A DNA stretch of 5,265 nucleotides from SLQH01 sp964612995. GTDB taxonomy: Bacteria > Planctomycetota > UBA11346. A program made the position numbers and the translations under genes. Each line of letters begins with the position of its first letter. Within the stretch, counting starts at the first letter, position 1. The stretch spans positions 1 to 5,265 of the forward strand of contig CAZTGE010000216.1 of assembly GCA_964612995.1 (NCBI GenBank), in the 5' to 3' direction. Below the pieces are notes generated by a model. It was given only the letters and a program-made list of their open reading frames with translations, had not been told where the DNA came from and did no database searches. Below are positions 1 through 4,946 of the stretch, one piece after another.

Positions 1-202
1 TGCCGCTGGCGATGATCCGGCCGGTCTGGTCGACGAGCTCGAGGTAATCATCCAGTCGGAGCTGGTTGTCGCAGGCCGAGAGAGCAACAACCGAGGACAG
101 ACCACTCCTGCGCAGAGCCTCGATAACTCGTAAGCCCTTGAGCGCCACTCGCTTATGGAGCGTGCTCTGAAAACGTCGTCTTTTGTCGCGGCAACCTGCC
201 AT
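1..202 (-). pseudogene. Fragment resembling the C-terminal part of an IS200-like (Y1) REP-associated transposase
   Basis: Read on the minus strand, this stretch is open from the window edge up to an in-frame stop at 284-286; the first ATG is at 202-200. Positions 18-53 encode DDYLELVDQTGR, followed by IIASG at the window edge. The pattern 'DYLELVDxTGR', usually followed by a KRGAI-type segment, is one I associate with the C-terminal part of a long Y1 (HUH) transposase family often linked to REP-type repeats. That match is from memory and was not searched. The catalytic HUH and tyrosine region would lie N-terminal, upstream of position 202. That space is occupied by the lyase-like gene ending at 270, so the transposase must be 5'-truncated and probably inactive. 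The residues before DYLELVD (including RVIEALRRSGLSS) are not recognised, and codon use there is less GC-biased than in the neighbouring gene, consistent with decay. The rest lies outside the window. Confidence 0.45.
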
Positions 203-235
203 TGAGGCACCAAGACCCGGCCTGCTTGGCGCCTG

Positions 236-251
236 CCGCAGTCTCCTGCGG
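236..251 (-). terminator. Small hairpin just downstream of the lyase-like gene
   Basis: CCGCAG and CTGCGG form a perfect 6-bp inverted repeat around a 4-nt loop, starting about 18 nt after the lyase-like stop codon. No T-run follows on the minus strand, so this is not a classic intrinsic terminator. It may only help protect the 3' end or be a chance GC palindrome. Confidence 0.25.
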
Positions 252-269
252 TCGCTGCCGGCCGGTGTT

Positions 270-2480
270 CTACTCGCCGCTTCCTACGAAGGCCTCCAGA
301 ACGAGGGCGGCGCGCTCGCCAGCGCGCAGGAGGTGCTGCTGGGCCCGGTCCCTCTCGCCGGCGGCCTGCAGGAAGAAGGCGGCGGTGGCGTGATCGTCGG
401 CGTTGCCAGGGCGCGCCAGGGCCAGGGCCAGGGCGGCCTGATCGGCAGCCGGCATGCGCTCGAGCGGAAACTGCATGCTGCTGGGGCCCGCTTTGAGAGC
501 CACGGTGCCGCGCTGCGTATCGGCGCCGTCGACGTCGAATTCGCCGCGCATGCTGGGCATGGTGAAACGCGGCTTGCGGCGCTCGGCGCCGGCTTCGGCG
601 GCGCGGGCCAGCAGCCAGCGGCGGAAGAGCGCCGCCGTCTCGCTGTCGGCCTGAGTCGAAAGCCTGCTCTGCGGGTCCTCATTCTGCTTCCCCTCCTCGG
701 CCGGCGCTGGTGGTGGCGCCTGGGCGATGGTGACCTCGGCGGTGGCGCCGCCCCACGGTCCGGCCCAGGTCGCGAAGGTGAGCGTGCCGTCGACCATGCT
801 GATGCGCTGCTCGCCGACCACCACCGCGTCGCCTTCGGCAGTGGGTGTGGCGCCGCCCTCGCCGAGGAACCGGATCGTGTAGTCGACACCCCCGGCCGCG
901 ACGCGCTGGCCCTCGGCATTGCCGCCGACCAGCACCAGCATGCCATCGGCACCGCTGGCGCCCGAGAAGTCGATGCCGACCCATCGGCCGTCGCCGCCGA
1001 GGATGGCGCTGCCGTCAGCGGCCGGTCGATAGTGCTGGACGTTGCTCGGCAGGCTCCCCCATTGCTCGCGCTGGCCGTGGTGCCAGATGACCATCTTCTG
1101 GTCGGGGCCGTGGGGTGCATAGGCCTGGGTGCGACGCAGCAGCTGGCTGATGACGATGTCGTTCTCGTCCTGCCACCGATTGCGGAAGGCGTAGAACTGC
1201 CACCGGCCGTCGCGGACCGTGCGAGGCATCACCTCGGCCGGATCGACCAGGTCCATGCCGAAGGGGGTGTTGACGAAGGCGAGGACGGTGTGGTGCGGGT
1301 AGGGTGGCGAGGAATCCCACGGCGTGCCGCGCTGAGCATCGTGGTCGCGCAGATGGGTGTTGTAGAACCACCACAGCGCGGCCCGCTCCTTCGGCAGTAC
1401 CGCGCCGTAGCCGATGCCGAAATACCCACCGCCGCTGATGCCCTTGGTGCGCGCCCAGATGTTGTGCCGATAGCCACCGCGTTCCGGGAAGCAGCTGCGC
1501 AGGTCGTCGAGCCTGCCGGCTCGCGGGACGGTGAGGAAGATCCACTTGAGCGCCATCCAGCGCACGTTCTGGCGCGGGCTGATGAAATCGAGTCCGGCCG
1601 CGGTCCTCCACGCCTGCGCCGCTGTCAGGTAGATGATGTGGCTGGCCATGGTCCCGGTGCCGTCGCCCTCGGCGAAATAGCCGCCGTCGCCGAAGCCCTC
1701 GGTGGCGTTGCGGATCATCGCTCGCTGCGACGCCGCGAGCAGCTTCTCGATCCTGCCCATGTCGATGCCGGGATCGTGCATGATCGCGAGCAGCGTCATC
1801 GCCCCGCCGCCCACCTGCATGCCCCAGTGGTTCGAGCGCGGATTGTGGCGCTTGCCGTTGACCAGCGCCTCCAGTTCGGCGTGGCGGCTCTCATTGTAGT
1901 GCGCCAGGGCCTGCGCCACGCGCTGCCGGAAGGCGTCGTCCCAGCCGTTGTAGCACAGGTCGTACCCGAGCGCGTACCAGCCGATCGTGGGGCCGGCGCG
2001 CAGCGCGCCACCCGGTTGTTTGAAGGCGTAGCGGCCCTCGCGATCGCGGTCGCGCACCCCCTGGAAGGCCCACTCGAAGCACTGGCGACCGAGGTCGGCG
2101 TACTTCTGTTCCTCGGTGAGCAGGTAGAGCAGCCCGAAGCCGGCGGCGTGCGACATGGAGTAGGTGCCGATAGGCCACTCCTCCTTGCGTGGCGCCGGGC
2201 CGCCGCTCTTGCCGTAGGCGCTGGTGACATCGTTCTTCAGGCTCGGCATGGTCTCGCCGCCGCCGAGCTGCTCCTTCAGCCGCGCGATGAGCGCCTGGCC
2301 CTCGGGAGTCCTGGCGCGCGCCCGCAGCGCCGGCAGATCGCTGGCGCGAAACAGGAGGCGGGGATGCTCGCCCGGCTGGATCGGTACATGTCCTTCGACC
2401 GGTGCTGGCCACAGATCGTCGGCGGCCACGGCGACGGTGGCGAGGCCGAGGAGCAGGATGACGTGCGACAGACGGGACAT
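270..2480 (-). CDS. Secreted heparinase II/III-like polysaccharide lyase family protein (736 aa)
   Basis: The likely role is eliminative cleavage of an acidic (uronic-acid) polysaccharide outside the cytoplasm; the substrate cannot be told. Start: ATG at 2480-2478, preceded by GGAGAAG at 2491-2485. The frame stays open 49 codons further upstream, but that part is repeat-like and lacks a signal sequence. Residues 1-19 form a signal peptide (MSRLSHVILLLGLATVAVA, cleavage near AVA|AD). HPRLLF at 39-44 is typical of the N-terminus of this family. An alpha-helical toroid-like region follows with NHWG (217-220) and GGYFAEGDGTG (266-276). From about 420 a beta-rich domain has the 'FRNxWxDENDIVI' pattern (432-444) seen in Hepar_II_III-type beta-sandwiches. 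After a Pro/Ala linker (589-596), residues 612-736 are an alanine-rich helical tail not part of the core fold. Catalytic Tyr/His cannot be assigned by eye. No operon partner is visible. It could be a lyase-fold protein of other specificity (alginate, heparin-like or ulvan-like). Confidence 0.85.
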   Translation of the reverse strand: MSRLSHVILLLGLATVAVAADDLWPAPVEGHVPIQPGEHPRLLFRASDLPALRARARTPEGQALIARLKEQLGGGETMPSLKNDVTSAYGKSGGPAPRKEEWPIGTYSMSHAAGFGLLYLLTEEQKYADLGRQCFEWAFQGVRDRDREGRYAFKQPGGALRAGPTIGWYALGYDLCYNGWDDAFRQRVAQALAHYNESRHAELEALVNGKRHNPRSNHWGMQVGGGAMTLLAIMHDPGIDMGRIEKLLAASQRAMIRNATEGFGDGGYFAEGDGTGTMASHIIYLTAAQAWRTAAGLDFISPRQNVRWMALKWIFLTVPRAGRLDDLRSCFPERGGYRHNIWARTKGISGGGYFGIGYGAVLPKERAALWWFYNTHLRDHDAQRGTPWDSSPPYPHHTVLAFVNTPFGMDLVDPAEVMPRTVRDGRWQFYAFRNRWQDENDIVISQLLRRTQAYAPHGPDQKMVIWHHGQREQWGSLPSNVQHYRPAADGSAILGGDGRWVGIDFSGASGADGMLVLVGGNAEGQRVAAGGVDYTIRFLGEGGATPTAEGDAVVVGEQRISMVDGTLTFATWAGPWGGATAEVTIAQAPPPAPAEEGKQNEDPQSRLSTQADSETAALFRRWLLARAAEAGAERRKPRFTMPSMRGEFDVDGADTQRGTVALKAGPSSMQFPLERMPAADQAALALALARPGNADDHATAAFFLQAAGERDRAQQHLLRAGERAALVLEAFVGSGE

Positions 2481-2484
2481 GGCG

Positions 2485-2491
2485 CTTCTCC
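2485..2491 (-). promoter_or_regulatory. Shine-Dalgarno site fixing the lyase-like start
   Basis: On the minus strand this reads GGAGAAG, with the GGAG core 7 nt from the ATG at 2480-2478. It decides the start in favour of the 736-residue form, whose first residues make a clean signal peptide, over the in-frame ATGs further upstream. I see no convincing -35/-10 pair between here and the repeats. Confidence 0.75.
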
Positions 2492-2553
2492 GGACGCGAC
2501 AGAGGTCATACGCCGGTGCGTCGGGTACATTGACGGCGGGTCGACGGGGGGGC

Positions 2554-2667
2554 CTACTTCTGCGCGACATCCGAGGACATGCGCGACATCCGGGGCCAGA
2601 CCGCGACATCTCAAAGGACAAAGACATTCGAGGGCCAAAGACATTCGAGGGCAGACTACTTCTGCGC
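2554..2667. repeat. Cluster of short GACAT-core repeats bracketed by a 12-bp direct repeat
   Basis: Five copies of a GACAT(C/T)-core word occur within 90 bp, at 2566-2576, 2585-2595, 2605-2617 (weakest), 2623-2633 and 2640-2650. The last two belong to a perfect 17-bp tandem duplication (CAAAGACATTCGAGGGC) at 2619-2635 and 2636-2652. The 12-mer CTACTTCTGCGC flanks the patch at 2554-2565 and 2656-2667, spaced 102 bp. The block is upstream of the lyase-like gene and shows no protein-like reading frame. It looks like a degenerate tandem array rather than a promoter. Confidence 0.75.
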
Positions 2668-2707
2668 AGGGCCAGATGAGTCTATCTGACACAAGTATGT
2701 AGTCATG

Positions 2708-2807
2708 NNNNNNNNNNNNNNNNNNNNNNNNNNNNNNNNNNNNNNNNNNNNNNNNNNNNNNNNNNNNNNNNNNNNNNNNNNNNNNNNNNNNNNNNNNNNN
2801 NNNNNNN
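2708..2807. other. Assembly gap of 100 N
   Basis: Exactly 100 consecutive N bases, the conventional placeholder for a scaffold gap of unknown size. The sequence on each side belongs to the same 103-bp repeat, and the gap falls exactly between the end of one unit and the beginning of the next. The real missing length is therefore probably zero or a multiple of the repeat unit. Confidence 0.97.
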
Positions 2808-2942
2808 TTGGTCAGTATGGCTTGTTGCGCCCTGCCCCGAAAGTAGTCTGTCCCGCCTTTGCCCTTGCGCAGGGCCAGATGAGTCTATCTGACACAAGTA
2901 TGTAGTTATGTTGGTCAGTATGGCTTGTTGCGCCCTGCCCCG

Positions 2943-2988
2943 AAAGTAGTCTGTCCCGCCTTTGCAAAGTAGTCTGTCCCGCCTTTGC
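2943..2988. repeat. Perfect 23-bp tandem duplication next to the CRISPR-like array
   Basis: AAAGTAGTCTGTCCCGCCTT plus TGC occurs at 2943-2965 and again immediately at 2966-2988. A third copy is inside the first 103-bp unit at 2840-2862. The second copy ends one base before the first 36-bp hairpin repeat, occupying the place where a CRISPR leader would be expected. It is not AT-rich. Confidence 0.85.
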
Positions 2989-2989
2989 C

Positions 2990-3168
2990 ATTTCCGCGTT
3001 CTCCGGAACGCGGCCCCATTGAAGCCCGGTGCAGTACCATACACCCCGATGCTTGACCGTTATTTCCGCGTTCGCCAGAACGCGGCCTCATTGGAACCGC
3101 TGGGGCAACGGGTTGCGCCGTGCGTGCAAGGTATTCCCCCGTTCTCCGGAACGCGGCCTTGACCTGAC
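2990..3168 (+). CRISPR. Short, degenerate CRISPR-like array: three 36-bp hairpin repeats, two spacers
   Basis: Repeats lie at 2990-3025, 3062-3097 and 3133-3168, with spacers at 3026-3061 (36 bp) and 3098-3132 (35 bp). Repeats 1 and 2 differ at 5 of 36 positions. Both carry the perfect 8-bp stem CCGCGTTC/GAACGCGG around a 4-nt loop (TCCG or GCCA), so the stem is kept while the loop varies. They end in ATTGAAGC and ATTGGAAC, close to the ATTGAAAC 3' handle common in type I and III repeats. Repeat 3 matches repeat 1 at 24 of the first 26 bases and then degenerates, as leader-distal terminal repeats often do; together these support reading on the plus strand. The spacers are unrelated to each other. 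No cas genes are in the window. The mismatches between repeats argue for an old orphan array, or for a dispersed palindromic repeat with CRISPR-like spacing. Confidence 0.55.
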
Positions 3169-3318
3169 CATCGCCTGCGCTCCATGGTCGGTGGGCCTCC
3201 CGCCGCTGCCTCGATGGCTGCGTGAGCGGAGCGGTGAACGCGGAGCACCGGGGCGACGGGTCGGTGGCGCCTCCGGGCGTCGTGTGGCCGCACGTCCGCC
3301 ATCGCCGAGGATGTTCCC
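3169..3318. other. Intergenic stretch without recognisable features
   Basis: These 150 bp between the last hairpin repeat and the plus-strand gene are GC-rich. I see no further repeat copy and no convincing promoter. The long minus-strand and plus-strand open frames crossing it do not resemble proteins. Only the GAGG just before the TTG start looks meaningful. Confidence 0.5.
3307..3310 (+). promoter_or_regulatory. Possible Shine-Dalgarno for a TTG start
   Basis: GAGG lies 8 nt before TTG at 3319-3321. The next in-frame starts, ATG at 3355 and 3370, have no comparable purine-rich site, which slightly favours the TTG. The evidence is weak in such GC-rich sequence. Confidence 0.4.
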
Positions 3319-4266
3319 TTGACCGCCGTCCGCATCGGCGGCATACCGACTGCCATGAGCATACCCGGGATGACCGAGGCCGACCGCCAGCTGATCGATA
3401 CCCGTTTCTCCGGATACGGCGAAGCCTGGAAGGGCGGCCTGGCGGCGCTCGAGCGGGATTTCGTGCTCGAGGGCCGTGGCACCGAAACGAGCGTGGTGCT
3501 CGCCGGCACCATGCGCGCGCCACCGCGGCTGCGCTACGAACTCACCTACCAACGTGCCACCGAACAGACCTCGCATGGCCGGCCGGTGCTGCCCGACGGT
3601 CTGCAGCTCGACGAGGCGCAACTGGCGCAGATCGATCGGATCCTGCGTGCGGAGCGGGAGTGGTGGATCAACCCGCCCTTCAACGGGTACGTCGGCATCC
3701 TCGACCTCACGGACGGGCTGGCAGCGCTGGAGGAGTGGCAGCGCCGGCTGGAAGCGAGCACGGGCCTGTCCTCGGCGGAGGATGTGCTGGTCAGGGAGAC
3801 CCGCCTGGTCGAGGGCGATGCGCTGCTCTACTACCGCGACCATCGCGGAAGGGGCATCGCGATGTGCTGCTGGTTCGACCTGGCACGCGACACCTTCTCG
3901 GGGATCATGTGGCCTCGACTCCCCCTGCTGCCCTACGGTCGTCGCTACACCGCCTCCGAGATCGCGGCGATCGACACGGCGCTGCGGGAGCACGGCGATT
4001 TCGGCCACTGCGGCGACGTCCGTTCCGGCCTGCGCGATCTCGTCACCCACATGCAGGTGAGCATCCGCGACACCGGGGACACCTGGCACATCAGCGCCAG
4101 CCCCCCGGATTATCATGGCCACGCGCTGTATTTCGACATCGACAAGGCCACCGGCACGATCGGCACGTGCGCGGCGGGCCACCTCATACCGCCGCCCGAC
4201 TGCGGCGAGGTCCGGCCGGTCCTGGACGTGGACGAGGCCGAGTGGGATATCGACACCGCCCACTGA
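3319..4266 (+). CDS. Hypothetical protein, soluble, 315 aa
   Basis: I do not recognise the family. The frame is convincing: strong G/C third-position bias, amphipathic helical segments and well-spaced aromatic residues across the whole length. There is no signal peptide or membrane segment, so it is probably cytoplasmic. The N-terminal half contains a helix (TEADRQLIDTRF, 19-30) and a long helical region (95-117) with Asp/Glu/Gln-rich surface. The second half has DALLYYRDHRGRGIAMCCWF (167-186) and ends with DTWHISASP (254-262) and HALYFDIDKATGTIG (268-282). The last motif resembles the 'vxIDxxTGxi' closing strands of PepSY-like and NTF2-like immunity-type folds, but this is a weak visual resemblance. 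Cysteines at 183, 184, 231, 284 and 295 show no metal-site spacing. The start is uncertain: TTG at 3319 with GAGG, or ATG at 3355 (303 aa). It is monocistronic here, converging on the beta-helix fragments. Confidence 0.75.
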   Translation: MTAVRIGGIPTAMSIPGMTEADRQLIDTRFSGYGEAWKGGLAALERDFVLEGRGTETSVVLAGTMRAPPRLRYELTYQRATEQTSHGRPVLPDGLQLDEAQLAQIDRILRAEREWWINPPFNGYVGILDLTDGLAALEEWQRRLEASTGLSSAEDVLVRETRLVEGDALLYYRDHRGRGIAMCCWFDLARDTFSGIMWPRLPLLPYGRRYTASEIAAIDTALREHGDFGHCGDVRSGLRDLVTHMQVSIRDTGDTWHISASPPDYHGHALYFDIDKATGTIGTCAAGHLIPPPDCGEVRPVLDVDEAEWDIDTAH

Positions 4267-4301
4267 GCACGAAGCGTAGCCGGCCGTCGCACGTCGACCA
4301 C

Positions 4302-4367
4302 GCACCACGGTGGTGCTGCGAGCCCCCGCCCCCGCCGGCCTTCTCTCGAGCGACCGCGCCCCGGTCG
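4302..4367. terminator. Two small hairpins between the convergent genes
   Basis: GCACCA/TGGTGC with a 3-nt loop (4302-4316) and CGACCG/CGGTCG with a 5-nt loop (4351-4367) lie just after the plus-strand stop at 4266, in the convergent gap. Neither has a T-run. They could serve as weak bidirectional terminators, or be chance palindromes in GC-rich DNA. Confidence 0.25.
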
Positions 4368-4397
4368 ACAGGACGCCGTCAGCCGTGGCCGTGACGT

Positions 4398-4616
4398 CCC
4401 CTCCCAGAGACACCGGTTGCTGCTGTAGACGCGGTGGTCGGTGATGGTCCACCCGACACCGGTCGGATCCTGGATGTCGAACAGCAGCGCATGCTCCGTG
4501 ACCGACACCACGTTGCCGCGGAAGATGCCGTCCCAACTGCGATCGCGCAGGCTGACGCCCGGCCGACGCTGTTCCGGGTCGTCCAGCCGGACGCGGTTGG
4601 AGACGTAGATATTCCA
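4398..4616 (-). pseudogene. Downstream fragment of a right-handed beta-helix protein
   Basis: The minus-strand frame reads WNIYVSNRVRLDD, later RDRSWDGIFRGNVV, then HALLFDIQDPTGVGWTITDH and RVYSSNRCLWEG. Repeated short strands with Asn/Asp/Gly turns, and 'GNVV...LLFDI...RVYSSN' rungs, are typical of parallel beta-helix proteins (pectate-lyase-like superfamily, often secreted polysaccharide-active). It uses the same frame as the fragment at 4947-5265 but is separated from it by repeats carrying in-frame stops (TAA 4787-4785, TGA 4646-4644). After WEG the frame stays open to 4113 but becomes Arg/Gly-rich and would overlap the convergent gene by about 150 bp, so the true C-terminus is probably lost or frameshifted near 4398. 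No start codon or ribosome binding site suits it as an independent gene. Confidence 0.55.
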
Positions 4617-4829
4617 TTCCCCTGGAAAAGCGCTCGTAACTGCTCAGACCTTCCTGAAGTTATTTCTACAATTACCACAGAGGACACAGAGAACACGGAG
4701 AGAAGAGGGAGAGAATTCCAATCCGGCCTCTGTGCTCTCTGTGTTCTCTGTGGTTTATGAGAGCACAGGAATAGGCCTGAGTAGTTACAAGCGCTCATGG
4801 TCATGCGCACTTCTCCAGGGGGATGGAAT
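4611..4829. mobile_element. 219-bp MITE-like palindromic element with 'cacagagg' core
   Basis: The element is an imperfect hairpin over its whole length. The outer arms, 4611-4650 and the reverse complement of 4774-4829, agree at 35 of 40 positions once a 16-nt extra segment in the right arm (4795-4810) is looped out. Within them, the 22-bp parts 4629-4650 and 4774-4795 match at 19 of 22. The inner arms, 4674-4700 (ACCACAGAGGACACAGAGAA onward) and 4728-4754, match at about 24 of 27. This CACAGAG-type palindrome is a dispersed repeat family I know from many environmental bacterial genomes. It encodes no transposase and so would be non-autonomous. It appears to interrupt the beta-helix gene. 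I could not find an unambiguous target-site duplication. Confidence 0.75.
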
Positions 4830-4848
4830 GGGGGCGTAGCGGGGGAGA

Positions 4849-4863
4849 CTGCGCCCAGCGCAG
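4849..4863. repeat. Small perfect hairpin
   Basis: CTGCGC and GCGCAG form a 6-bp stem around the loop CCA. It lies in the block between the 219-bp element and the GC-rich palindrome and is non-coding as far as I can see. It may be part of a larger inserted repeat. Confidence 0.4.
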
Positions 4864-4892
4864 AGCGAGCCCCCCCGCGAACAAGAAGCCGC

Positions 4893-4940
4893 GCGGGCGC
4901 CGCCCGCCACAGTACCTCTTGGGGTGCGGGCGGCACCCGC
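4893..4940. repeat. Very GC-rich inverted repeat at the edge of the beta-helix fragment
   Basis: Arms 4893-4907 (GCGGGCGCCGCCCGC) and 4926-4940 (GCGGGCGGCACCCGC) are reverse complements at 14 of 15 positions, around an 18-nt loop. Each arm is itself nearly palindromic, so alternative cruciforms are possible. The right arm ends about 6 bp before the last recognisable beta-helix codon (4947), so it probably marks one boundary of inserted DNA. A terminator role is possible, but no T-run is present. Confidence 0.65.
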
Positions 4941-4946
4941 GCCATG

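Larger units (their letters stand above)
2664..2988. repeat. 103-bp tandem repeat array, interrupted by an assembly gap
   Basis: One full unit runs 2808-2910 and a second begins at 2911 (TTGGTCAGTATGGCTTGTTG at both). The second matches through 2965 and then diverges into a 23-bp duplication. Left of the gap, 2664-2707 repeats the last 44 bp of the unit (2867-2910) with one substitution (TAGTCATG versus TAGTTATG). The unit contains inverted arms GCCCTGC (2829-2835) and GCAGGGC (2869-2875), plus CAGAT/ATCTG around a 6-nt loop (2876-2891). It also holds one copy of AAAGTAGTCTGTCCC at 2840. No reading frame looks like a protein. Function is unknown; the palindromic character suggests a REP/MITE-like repeat. 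Confidence 0.8.

Noticed and set aside
2481..2627. N-terminal extension of the lyase-like frame by 49 codons
   Set aside because: The extension is Arg/Pro/Cys-rich and encoded by short repeats. It would bury the signal peptide, and the GGAGAAG site clearly serves the ATG at 2480.
183..2702. An 839-codon plus-strand open frame antisense to the lyase-like gene
   Set aside because: It is low-complexity Ala/Gly/Arg/Val-rich, has no recognisable domain, and runs into the repeat region. Long antisense frames are expected opposite a GC-rich gene; the minus strand has the signal peptide, ribosome binding site and family motifs.
2708..2807. Open frames running through the N stretch
   Set aside because: They are artefacts of translating unknown bases as X.
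3159..3187. TTGACC near the end of the third hairpin repeat as a -35 box
   Set aside because: No acceptable -10 element lies at the proper distance, and the site is about 150 bp from the gene start.
3222..4394. A 390-codon plus-strand frame overlapping the hypothetical gene
   Set aside because: It is Arg/Pro/His-rich shadow translation in another frame of the same strand.
3088..4617. A 509-codon minus-strand open frame opposite the hypothetical gene
   Set aside because: The translation is Arg/Ala/Gly-rich without domain features and reads through the CRISPR-like repeats. The plus-strand frame at 3319-4266 has far better protein character.
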